From: SG8-30 sp964406445
GTDB lineage: Bacteria > Pseudomonadota > Gammaproteobacteria > Steroidobacterales > Steroidobacteraceae
DNA: 26,628 nt
NCBI GenBank assembly: GCA_964406445.1
Contig: CAYORU010000045.1
Span: 1-26,628 of the forward strand
Direction: 5' to 3'
Part shown: in pieces, positions 1 to 6,160 of the stretch
How the letters are laid out: each line of letters starts with the position of its first letter
Position numbering within the stretch: position 1 is the stretch's first letter
The notes under the pieces: model-generated
The model's input: only the letters and a program-made list of their open reading frames with translations
Told to the model about the DNA's origin: nothing
Databases searched by the model: none
Position numbers and translations under genes: made by a program

Positions 1-163
1 CCGGCGGGGCGAAGTCGGTGCTGTTGCCGTACTTGTCGCTGATGTACTTGATGAACAGCATGAACAGGACGTAGTCCTTGTACTGGCTGGCATCCATGCC
101 GCCACGCAGTTCATCGCAGGAGGCCCAGATCGAGGAGTAGAGGTCGGATTTCTTGAGGGGCAT
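1..163 (-). CDS. hsdM: Type I restriction-modification methyltransferase subunit HsdM, N-terminal fragment
   Basis: The gene runs off the left edge; only the first 54 codons are present, read leftward from an ATG at 163. The fragment begins MPLKKSDLYSSIWASCDELR and continues through GGMDASQYKDYVLFMLFIKY. This is the conserved N-terminal helical region of type I HsdM subunits, which bind HsdS and S-adenosylmethionine and methylate adenine in a split recognition site. The catalytic NPPF region would lie outside the window, as would any hsdS and hsdR. No good Shine-Dalgarno sequence precedes the ATG. The gene is divergent from the Panacea-domain gene at 396, with 232 bases between them. Identity is confident from the N-terminal signature; whether the system is complete cannot be seen. 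Confidence 0.88.
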   Translation of the reverse strand, partial: MPLKKSDLYSSIWASCDELRGGMDASQYKDYVLFMLFIKYISDKYGNSTDFAPP

Positions 164-177
164 GGGTCAGCGGAATC

Positions 178-190
178 CACAGTCCCTGTG
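178..190. promoter_or_regulatory. Short inverted repeat upstream of hsdM, possible operator
   Basis: CACAG-TCC-CTGTG is a perfect 5-bp inverted repeat with a 3-base spacer. It lies 15-27 bases upstream of the hsdM start. Position and symmetry fit a repressor site controlling the restriction-modification operon, but so short a repeat can occur by chance. Confidence 0.25.
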
Positions 191-209
191 CAAGTGCATG
201 AATTTGCTA

Positions 210-215
210 TCTATA
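210..215 (-). promoter_or_regulatory. Candidate -10 element for hsdM
   Basis: On the minus strand the hexamer TATAGA lies about 47 bases upstream of the hsdM ATG, in one of the few A+T-rich patches of this intergenic region. No convincing -35 element is visible at the expected spacing, so this is only a candidate. Confidence 0.22.
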
Positions 216-340
216 CCCGACTCGACCGGGCGCTTCCAGCCGGCTGGCGGCCCCAGAACACGGCGGCGCCGCGCCGGTCTGGCCAAGCAATCGAGTGATT
301 TCCGCCTGAACCCGGCAGATTCCTGAGAGTCCATTCGTTG

Positions 341-365
341 CGATAGGCTCTAGCCGGGCCTATCG
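341..365. promoter_or_regulatory. Perfect 8-bp inverted repeat before the Panacea gene, candidate autoregulatory operator
   Basis: CGATAGGC (341-348) and GCCTATCG (358-365) are perfect inverted arms around a 9-base loop, ending 30 bases before the ATG at 396. The gene to the left reads away from this site, so it is not that gene's terminator. In toxin-antitoxin operons the antitoxin or the complex often binds such a palindrome just upstream of the first gene; that role is inference here. Confidence 0.45.
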
Positions 366-395
366 TAGCCGCCACCAGGGTCTCCCGCGGCCAGC

Positions 396-962
396 ATGCT
401 GATCTCCCGCAATCGCAACAAGCTGATCAATGCCATCGTGTTCTTTGCCCAGAACACGAGGCACTGCGGCAAGGTCAAGCTGTTCAAGCTGTTGTATCTG
501 CTCGACTTCGCCCACTTCCGGGAAGCGGGCCGCGGTGTCACGGGGCTGGACTATCGAGCCTGGAAGCTAGGCCCAGTGCCGCTCGAACTCATGCAGGAGT
601 GGGACCAGCTCGAGCCGGACCTCGCCGCGGCCGTGGATATCTACCCCGAACGGGTCATCGATTACACCCGCGAGTTAGTGGTGCCAAAGGCGGAGTTCGA
701 CGGCAGTCACTTCACCCGGCGCGAGCTGCGCTTGATGGAGCAGCTCGCCGCCCGCCATCGCGACGAGATGACCCAGCCACTCATTGGCTTCACCCACGCC
801 GAGCGAGGACCGTGGGACAAGATCTGGGACGGCGGACGGGGGTTCAACGAGCGAATTCCGTATTCGCTGGCCATCCCGGACGACGATCCCAACCGGGAAG
901 CGGTGCTCGCGGCTGCCAATGAGTACGACGGCATCCTCGCCGCATCGGCGAGCGAGTACTGA
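396..962 (+). CDS. Panacea-domain (SocA-like, DUF4065) protein, probable antitoxin
   Basis: This 188-residue protein has no signal peptide. Residues about 18-75 carry the hallmark of the Panacea/SocA family: KLFKLLYLLDFAHFRE followed by LDYRAWKLGPVPLEL. Panacea domains are known as the antitoxin halves of toxin-antitoxin systems that neutralise many unrelated toxins. SocA of Caulobacter, a proteolytic adaptor, belongs to the same family. The C-terminal half (motifs FTRRELRLMEQLAARH and FTHAERGPWDKIW) is also typical of longer family members. The ATG at 396 is chosen because the domain begins almost at once. It has no strong Shine-Dalgarno sequence. A second gene follows after 26 bases on the same strand, the usual antitoxin-first order. 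Family assignment is confident; the antitoxin role is inferred from family and context. Confidence 0.85.
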   Translation: MLISRNRNKLINAIVFFAQNTRHCGKVKLFKLLYLLDFAHFREAGRGVTGLDYRAWKLGPVPLELMQEWDQLEPDLAAAVDIYPERVIDYTRELVVPKAEFDGSHFTRRELRLMEQLAARHRDEMTQPLIGFTHAERGPWDKIWDGGRGFNERIPYSLAIPDDDPNREAVLAAANEYDGILAASASEY

Positions 963-988
963 ACTGGCAACGTTGACCGTGGCGTCGC

Positions 989-1417
989 ATGCAGCCCGGG
1001 GACATCTGCCGCCACGAGCGCTTCTACCGTAACGCCGAAACCGGCCGATTCAAAACCAAGTACTTGCTCTGCCTCGCTCGAACGCCGGCGGGCGACTTCG
1101 TAGCCAGGCTGTTGACCAGCCGCGTCCATGGTCGGCCTGAGCAGCCGCGCTGTTATCACGGTTACCCGTATCCCAGTTTCTACCTTGGCGTGCCAGGCAA
1201 CCCGCTGACGGCTAGGACCTGGCTCGACCTGCGCCATCTCGAAGACTTGGACGAGTTCGAAGTCGCACGGAAGGAGCGTGAGCGGGTCTTGACCCGAATG
1301 ATGACGCTCGACCGGGAGGCGCTCGCGGCAGCCATCGCGTGCGTTGCGGGCGCAGATGACACGACCCGATACCAGGAGCAGGCGCTGCGCGACGAGTTGG
1401 ACCGCCTGCACACTTAG
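989..1417 (+). CDS. Small soluble protein of unknown function, candidate toxin partner of the Panacea protein
   Basis: This 142-residue protein has no signal peptide or membrane segment. It opens with MQPGDICRHERFYRN, a beta-rich start of the GD-I/V kind also seen in PemK/MazF-like folds. It then has a conserved-looking aromatic patch, CYHGYPYPSFYLGVPGN, a WLDLRHL strand, and a helical C-terminus ending near DDTTRYQEQALRDEL. I recall related proteins of this length but no assigned function. It lies 26 bases downstream of the Panacea gene with no promoter-like sequence between them, so the two are probably cotranscribed. The toxin role is inference from gene order alone. Its 3' end converges on the nucleotidase gene, leaving 19 bases between stop codons. 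Confidence 0.6.
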   Translation: MQPGDICRHERFYRNAETGRFKTKYLLCLARTPAGDFVARLLTSRVHGRPEQPRCYHGYPYPSFYLGVPGNPLTARTWLDLRHLEDLDEFEVARKERERVLTRMMTLDREALAAAIACVAGADDTTRYQEQALRDELDRLHT

Positions 1418-1436
1418 CGAGATCGCGCCTGCCCAA

Positions 1437-3320
1437 TCATCGGGGCTCGTACACCCGCCCATCCACGTCCACGAAGCGCTGCGTGCTCTGCCGGTCCGGC
1501 GGCGGCCGGCGCAGCGTACCCGCGTCCCGCGCGTAGTCCGCGAGCGACTGCGCGTAATCGAGGAAGGTGTCGAGGCGGCGCGCGCCGCCGATGCCGGCGA
1601 GGCTCGCATAGCCGTCGCGGCCGGCGGCGATGTAGTCGTTGGCGATGACCCGGTAGCTGCGCGCCGCATCGAGCGGCACCCACGCGGCGCCGTCCCAGAA
1701 CTCGATGTTCCGCAGGCGGCCCTCGGCGCGGCTGCGCGTCAGGTCCGCGTCCCAGCGCAGCGCCGCCGCGTAGGGCCAGGCGCCCGAGTTGGCGCTCGTG
1801 TCGGAGAGGAAGTAGTCGATCGCGTCCTCGAGCGTCGCGCGCAGCTCGGCGCCGCTCATCTGGAGCTTCACCAGCGTGTTCTTGTAGGGCAGCGCGAGGT
1901 AGGCGTCGCCGACCGTGAAGGCGCCCGCGGCGATGCCGTTCCTGACGCCGCCGCCGTTCTGGATCGCGACGTCCGCGCCGCCAAAGCGCTGCCCCTGCGT
2001 GAGGAAAGCCTCCGCCGCGAGCGCCTGCGCCTGCCCGCCCTGCGCGTCGGTCGCCTCGGCGCAGCCCGGCGCGCCGTCGCGGCTGCGGTCGTGGCCGCCG
2101 GGCACGCGCCGCAGGCACAGCCGCTCGGGCACGGTCGCGACCCGCTCGCCGGCGAAGCGCCCGATCTGCTCGCGATAGACGTCGAGCACGCGCTGCGCCG
2201 CCGGATCCGGCGCGAAGCGTCCGACCACCGGGCTCGCCGCGAGCGCGGCCTCGGCTGACTCGCGGGCCCCGCCCTCGAGCGGCGCGCCATCGCGTCGCAG
2301 GTCCTCGCCGACGAGCAGCACCGGCCGGCCGCCACAGTCCGTGACCCGCCCCGACCCGTCGAAGCTGGCATCGAGGACGCCGACCAGCCAGGTGTACTGC
2401 CAGGCGTGCGCCACGCAGACCATCTCTCCCTCGGGATTGCGAACGCGCGTCGGGTACGGCCCCTCGGGCGCCAGACCGAGGGCGCGGAAATCCTCGCCGA
2501 GCAGCGTGTGCGAGTCGCCGCCGACGATGAGGTCCACGCCGGTGAGCGTGCGCGCGAGATCCAGGTCGCTGCGATAGCCGACGTGGGTGAGCAGCACGAT
2601 GATGTCGACCCCCTGCGCGGTCAGCAGGTCCACCTGCGCCTGCGCAATGGCCGCCTCGTCGAGGAAGCGGGTGCCGGCGTCGGGGTTCGAGGAGCGCATG
2701 GTCTTCTGCGCCACGTCGATGCCGACGATGCCGATCCGCCGGCCGCCGCGCTCGAGCACGACGTGCGGCAGCAGGTAGTCCCTCGCGGAGAACCGCGCGA
2801 GCGGCGAGGCGCCGACTTCGGGCGCGACGTTGGCGCCAAGCGCCGGCGTGCGGCAGTCCCAGGTGCGCTTGCTGAGATAGTCGAGGAAGCGCTTGAGGCC
2901 CGCGTCGCCGGCGTCGAACTCGTGGTTGCCGACCGCGAAGGCGTCGAAGCAGACCTGGTTCATGAGGTCCGCGTCCGCCTCGCCGCCGAACAGCGTGAAG
3001 TAGAGGTCGCCGGTGATCGCGTCGCCTGCGTGCAGGCGCAGCACGTTCGACGCGCCGGCGGCGAGCTCGCGCATGGCGGTCGCGAGCCGCGGGAACCCGC
3101 CGAAGCTCGCCTGCGTCTTCTCTCCGCCGAGTACCAGCTCCCGGCCCGTGTCCGGCGCGACGCGGGAGTGATGATCGTTGACGTGCAGGATCCGCAGCTC
3201 GAAAGGCGCCGGCTCCGCCGGCCGCAGCGGCGGCGCCTGGCAGCCGCCGAGCAGGAGGGCCGACGCTACGAGCGCGGCGGCGCGGCTTGCGCCGCGCCAT
3301 CGCTCAGAAGCAGACGACAC
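1437..3320 (-). CDS. Lipoprotein bifunctional metallophosphatase/5'-nucleotidase (UshA/NadN-like)
   Basis: This 627-residue protein starts at a GTG (3318-3320) that overlaps the end of the DsrE-like gene by 17 bases. A signal peptide with lipobox LLGGC puts the lipidated Cys at residue 27. The N-terminal metallophosphatase domain carries the metal-binding motifs NDHH (residues 48-51), GNHEFD, LLTHVGY and GGDSHTLL. The C-terminal 5'-nucleotidase domain carries IQNGGGVRNGI and NDYIAAGRDGYA, the substrate-binding loops. The family hydrolyses 5'-nucleotides, UDP-sugars or NAD in the periplasm to release nucleosides for uptake. The Cys-containing insertion near LCLRRVPGGHDRSR recalls NadN-type enzymes, but substrate cannot be read from sequence. 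Length is normal and the reading frame intact. Confidence 0.9.
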   Translation of the reverse strand: MSSASERWRGASRAAALVASALLLGGCQAPPLRPAEPAPFELRILHVNDHHSRVAPDTGRELVLGGEKTQASFGGFPRLATAMRELAAGASNVLRLHAGDAITGDLYFTLFGGEADADLMNQVCFDAFAVGNHEFDAGDAGLKRFLDYLSKRTWDCRTPALGANVAPEVGASPLARFSARDYLLPHVVLERGGRRIGIVGIDVAQKTMRSSNPDAGTRFLDEAAIAQAQVDLLTAQGVDIIVLLTHVGYRSDLDLARTLTGVDLIVGGDSHTLLGEDFRALGLAPEGPYPTRVRNPEGEMVCVAHAWQYTWLVGVLDASFDGSGRVTDCGGRPVLLVGEDLRRDGAPLEGGARESAEAALAASPVVGRFAPDPAAQRVLDVYREQIGRFAGERVATVPERLCLRRVPGGHDRSRDGAPGCAEATDAQGGQAQALAAEAFLTQGQRFGGADVAIQNGGGVRNGIAAGAFTVGDAYLALPYKNTLVKLQMSGAELRATLEDAIDYFLSDTSANSGAWPYAAALRWDADLTRSRAEGRLRNIEFWDGAAWVPLDAARSYRVIANDYIAAGRDGYASLAGIGGARRLDTFLDYAQSLADYARDAGTLRRPPPDRQSTQRFVDVDGRVYEPR

Positions 3321-3657
3321 GCGCGCCGTCCCTCGCCGCCGCCGCGTGGAACTCGTTCATGCCGGCGAGGCGGATGCGCGGGTCGAGGCTCGACTCGCCG
3401 AGCGCCCGCACCTCGACGCAGGGCTTGCAGGCGTAGACCGTGGCGCCGTCGTGGGAGACGACTTCGTCGAAGCGCTGCGGCGGCCCGAAAGGCACGATCT
3501 TGGCGGCCGTGCCCCGGGTTGCGAGGTGAACGGCGTCGTGGAACAGCATCAGGGTGACGGTGTCGCCCGCCTGCAGGGCCGAGGCCGCGAAGATGAAGGG
3601 CAGCATGGCGCGCGTCGGGTCGGTGGGACCCCAGGTGGCGGAGATGGCGAAGTGCAT
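3304..3657 (-). CDS. DsrE/DsrF-like family protein
   Basis: This 117-residue soluble protein shows the DsrE-like alpha/beta pattern. It opens FAISATWGPTDPTRAMLPF, has hydrophobic helix/strand VTLMLFHDAVHLA, and a central YACKPCVEVR with two cysteines, then a short C-terminal strand ending ARVVCF. DsrE/F-like proteins take part in sulfur relay or are uncharacterised trimers. The two Cys residues (CxxC) could be redox or sulfur carriers, but a specific role is not evident. A strong AGGAGG ribosome site lies 10 bases before the ATG. Its stop codon overlaps the start of the nucleotidase gene, so the two are likely translationally coupled. The gap to the upstream M48 gene is 54 bases. Confidence 0.78.
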   Translation of the reverse strand: MHFAISATWGPTDPTRAMLPFIFAASALQAGDTVTLMLFHDAVHLATRGTAAKIVPFGPPQRFDEVVSHDGATVYACKPCVEVRALGESSLDPRIRLAGMNEFHAAAARDGARVVCF

Positions 3658-3711
3658 GGCCGGCGTTCCTCCTCGAGGGCGTTGCGGGGTGCCGATGATC
3701 CCGCGGCGGAC

Positions 3712-5283
3712 CTATCGCTCGGCGGGACGGGCCGCGTCGACCCTGAAGCGGATCGAGGCGAGCTGTTCGGGCGTCATCACGCCGAGGCCGGCATCGACGG
3801 CCTGCTGCTCGCCGGGCGCGAGGCTGCCGCCGAGGCGGAGCGTTCCGCCCTCGCGCAGGACGCGACCGGCGGCGTCGACCTGCACCGGCGTGACGACGAG
3901 GCCCTCGAGCGCCACCGGGGCGCGATTCTGCAGGCGCAACAGCACGCGGCCCCGGGCATCGAGCGCCGATGCCGTCGCAACGTAGTTAGCGGGATTGCGC
4001 GCGACGTCGATGGCCGCGTACTCGGCCGCCGCGCGCTGGCCGACCTCGCTCCTCGAGCCGGCCGCCGCCTTGTAGTACTGCAGCGCGCCATCCGCGTCGC
4101 CGCCGTCGCGGGCGATGTTGCCGAGGAAGTACATGGCGGGTGCCGTCGGCAGGCGCTCGACACTCTGCTCGAGCCAGGCCTTCGCCTTCGCCCGGTCGCC
4201 GGTCTGGTAGTGCGCCACGCCCCCGGCGAGGTAGGCGCCGAAGTAGCCCGGATCGAGGCTCACCGCCCGCTCGTAGCGCAGCAGCGCGCGGGCCGGCTGC
4301 TTCTCCGTCATCGCCACGTCGCCCAGGAGCTGCTGGAAGCGCGCCTCGCGCGGCACCGCCGCGGCGGCCGCCGCCGCGAGCCGCTTGGCCGTCGCGAAGT
4401 CCTTCTTCCGTGCCGCGGCGACGGCCTGGTCGTACTGGTCGTAGGCGGGCTGCAGGGCGCGCAGCGGCGCCAGCGCCTTTGCATAGCGCTCAGCGCCGAG
4501 CTCGCCGCCCGCGCCGAGCTCGGCCGCGGTCGCGCGGTTCCGCTCGACGCGTTCCTCGGAGGGCGGGTGCGAGGCGAACAGGCCGTCGAGCCAGCCGCGC
4601 GGGTCGCCGCGCTGCTGCGACAGGCGCACGAACTTCTCCTGCAGCGTGACCGCCGCCGCGGGGTCGTAGCCGACCCGCTTCAGGTAGCGCATGCCGTACA
4701 GGTCGCTCTCGAGCTCGGCCTCGCGTCCGTAGCGCACCGACACGAGCTGCGCGCCGACCCCGGCGCCCTGTACGACGAGGTTGCCGAGATTGGGGTCGAC
4801 GCCCGCCGCCGAGACGCCGACGGCCGTCACCATCATCCCGGCCTGCAGCAGCGTGCCGCGCTCCTGCGCCTTCGCGCCGTGCCGCGCCGCGGCGTGCACG
4901 ATCTCGTGGCCGAGCACCGCGGCGAGCTCGGCCTCGTTCTCGAGCGTGGTCAGCAGGCCGCGGTTCACCGCGATCTTGCCGCCGGGCAATGCCCAGGCGT
5001 TCGGTGTCGAGCTGTTGAGCACCACGAACTCGTAGGGAAGCGGCCGCTCGGCGACCGCGGCGAGCTTCCGGCCGACCTCGCTCACGTAGGCGGTGAGCTC
5101 CGGCAGCAGCACGTAGTCGCCGCCCTCGCCCTGGCGCGTCGGCGCGTAGTGCCTCTGGCCGATCGCGATCTCCTGCGTCTCGGAGATGAACTGGACCTCC
5201 TTCTTGCCGGTCACCGGGTTGACGCCGCAGCCGGCGAGCGCGAGCGCCGCGGCGAGGGCGACCAGCGGGCGCGCGGGCGTCAC
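3712..5283 (-). CDS. M48-family metalloprotease lipoprotein with C-terminal TPR repeats (BepA/LoiP-like)
   Basis: The GTG start at 5283 gives 523 residues and places a lipoprotein signal directly at the N-terminus (lipobox LAGC, Cys 19). The zinc site is HEIVH at 126-130, with the third ligand probably E192 in ELESDLYG. Residues about 280-410 are Ala-rich helical repeats of TPR type (LLRYERAVSLDPGYFGAYLA and similar units). The last hundred residues look like a beta domain. M48 lipoproteins of this design degrade or help assemble misfolded outer-membrane proteins in the periplasm. The start overlaps the stop of the upstream gene as GTGA, indicating coupled translation. A much longer open frame upstream is a GC-rich artefact. 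Family is confident; the exact substrate is unknown. Confidence 0.9.
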   Translation of the reverse strand: MTPARPLVALAAALALAGCGVNPVTGKKEVQFISETQEIAIGQRHYAPTRQGEGGDYVLLPELTAYVSEVGRKLAAVAERPLPYEFVVLNSSTPNAWALPGGKIAVNRGLLTTLENEAELAAVLGHEIVHAAARHGAKAQERGTLLQAGMMVTAVGVSAAGVDPNLGNLVVQGAGVGAQLVSVRYGREAELESDLYGMRYLKRVGYDPAAAVTLQEKFVRLSQQRGDPRGWLDGLFASHPPSEERVERNRATAAELGAGGELGAERYAKALAPLRALQPAYDQYDQAVAAARKKDFATAKRLAAAAAAAVPREARFQQLLGDVAMTEKQPARALLRYERAVSLDPGYFGAYLAGGVAHYQTGDRAKAKAWLEQSVERLPTAPAMYFLGNIARDGGDADGALQYYKAAAGSRSEVGQRAAAEYAAIDVARNPANYVATASALDARGRVLLRLQNRAPVALEGLVVTPVQVDAAGRVLREGGTLRLGGSLAPGEQQAVDAGLGVMTPEQLASIRFRVDAARPAER

Positions 5284-6056
5284 GGCGCGGCCTCGCGCTG
5301 GAGCACGAAGACCTCGTCGGCGATCGGCGTGCCGATCTCCGCGGAGGTCCAGCGGATGTCCACGCCCTTCACGCCGTCGTAGTAGTGGCGCACGCGGCCC
5401 GGCTGCAGGAAGCCCGCCTCGCCGACGCGGTAGAAGTCGGAGTAGACCCGCTCGTGCCAGCCGCGCGGGGACTGCCAGGCCGCCGAGCGGATGCTGTAGT
5501 CCTGCTGGTCGATGCCGAACAGCGTCGTCTGGCCCGACGGATCCGTGACCCGCACGAAGAAGCACGGGTGGCCCTCGACCTGATCGTCCACGAGCCGCTC
5601 GACGGAGAAGCCCTCCTCGAGCGCGAAGCGGACGGCGCTGAAGCCGAAGCCCGAGCCCTCGTCGGTCTGCGCACGCGGGCCCGGCACGAGCCCGTTCTGG
5701 TCCCAGGAGCGCTCGCCGTCGAAGGCGATCTGGAACAGCAGGCGATCCCCGGCGTGGGCGTCGAGGCGGAACTTGCCGCTGCCGGCGTGCGCCGCGGCGA
5801 GCTCGGTCGGGTAGACGCGATACATCACGTACCGGTCCGCAGTGACGCAGGCGCCGGGCCGGCCGTCCCGGCACAGCGTGGCGTGGCCGCGCATGACGTT
5901 GGTCCCGGCGTGCAGCCAGGCCTCGCCGCCGGCGGCCGCATGCGCGCGCGACACGATCTCCCGGGCGTCCTGTGCGACGGGACTCTCCGCCGCGATCAGC
6001 GCAGGCGCCGCGATAAGGCCTGCAACGAGCTGCACGGCGATACAGGACTTGCGCAT
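5280..6056 (-). CDS. Exported protein of unknown function
   Basis: This 258-residue protein starts at an ATG preceded by GGAGGGA at good distance. It has an N-terminal signal peptide (MRKSCIAVQLVAGLIAAPAL, cleavage near IAAES). The mature part opens with AQDAREIVSRAHAAAGGEAW, typical of small periplasmic proteins with a LolA/LppX-like beta fold. Later segments such as DAHAGDRLLFQIAFDGERSW and VRHYYDGVKGVDIRW fit antiparallel beta structure. One possible disulfide pair is C in ATLCRDG and C in GACVTAD. I do not recognise a defined family. It is the first gene of the minus-strand run and is coupled by a 4-base overlap to the M48 lipoprotein, so it may work with that protease at the outer membrane. 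Confidence 0.72.
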   Translation of the reverse strand: MRKSCIAVQLVAGLIAAPALIAAESPVAQDAREIVSRAHAAAGGEAWLHAGTNVMRGHATLCRDGRPGACVTADRYVMYRVYPTELAAAHAGSGKFRLDAHAGDRLLFQIAFDGERSWDQNGLVPGPRAQTDEGSGFGFSAVRFALEEGFSVERLVDDQVEGHPCFFVRVTDPSGQTTLFGIDQQDYSIRSAAWQSPRGWHERVYSDFYRVGEAGFLQPGRVRHYYDGVKGVDIRWTSAEIGTPIADEVFVLQREAAP

Positions 6057-6120
6057 CGTCCGGCTCCCTCCTGCCTGCGTCGGCGACAGTGTAGCCTGCG
6101 CCGGGCCGCCCTCCGCGGCG

Positions 6121-6129
6121 TGATATAAG
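6121..6129 (+). promoter_or_regulatory. Extended -10 promoter element for the hydrolase-CHAT gene
   Basis: TGATATAAG is a TGn extended -10 box with hexamer TATAAG, 31 bases before the GTG start at 6161. No -35 hexamer is recognisable 17 bases upstream, which is tolerable for an extended -10 promoter. A transcript starting about 7 bases downstream would have a leader of roughly 25 bases. Confidence 0.5.
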
Positions 6130-6160
6130 AGCGTCGGCGCGAGGCAGCCGCGGGGCACGG

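Noticed and set aside
1414..3300. Long minus-strand open frame of 628 codons overlapping the nucleotidase gene
   Set aside because: It is Arg/Ala/Gly-rich with no motif and lies in a different frame of the clearly coding 5'-nucleotidase gene; a GC-rich shadow.
3178..5382. Plus-strand open frame of 734 codons
   Set aside because: Antisense to the M48, DsrE-like and nucleotidase genes, low complexity and no recognisable domain.
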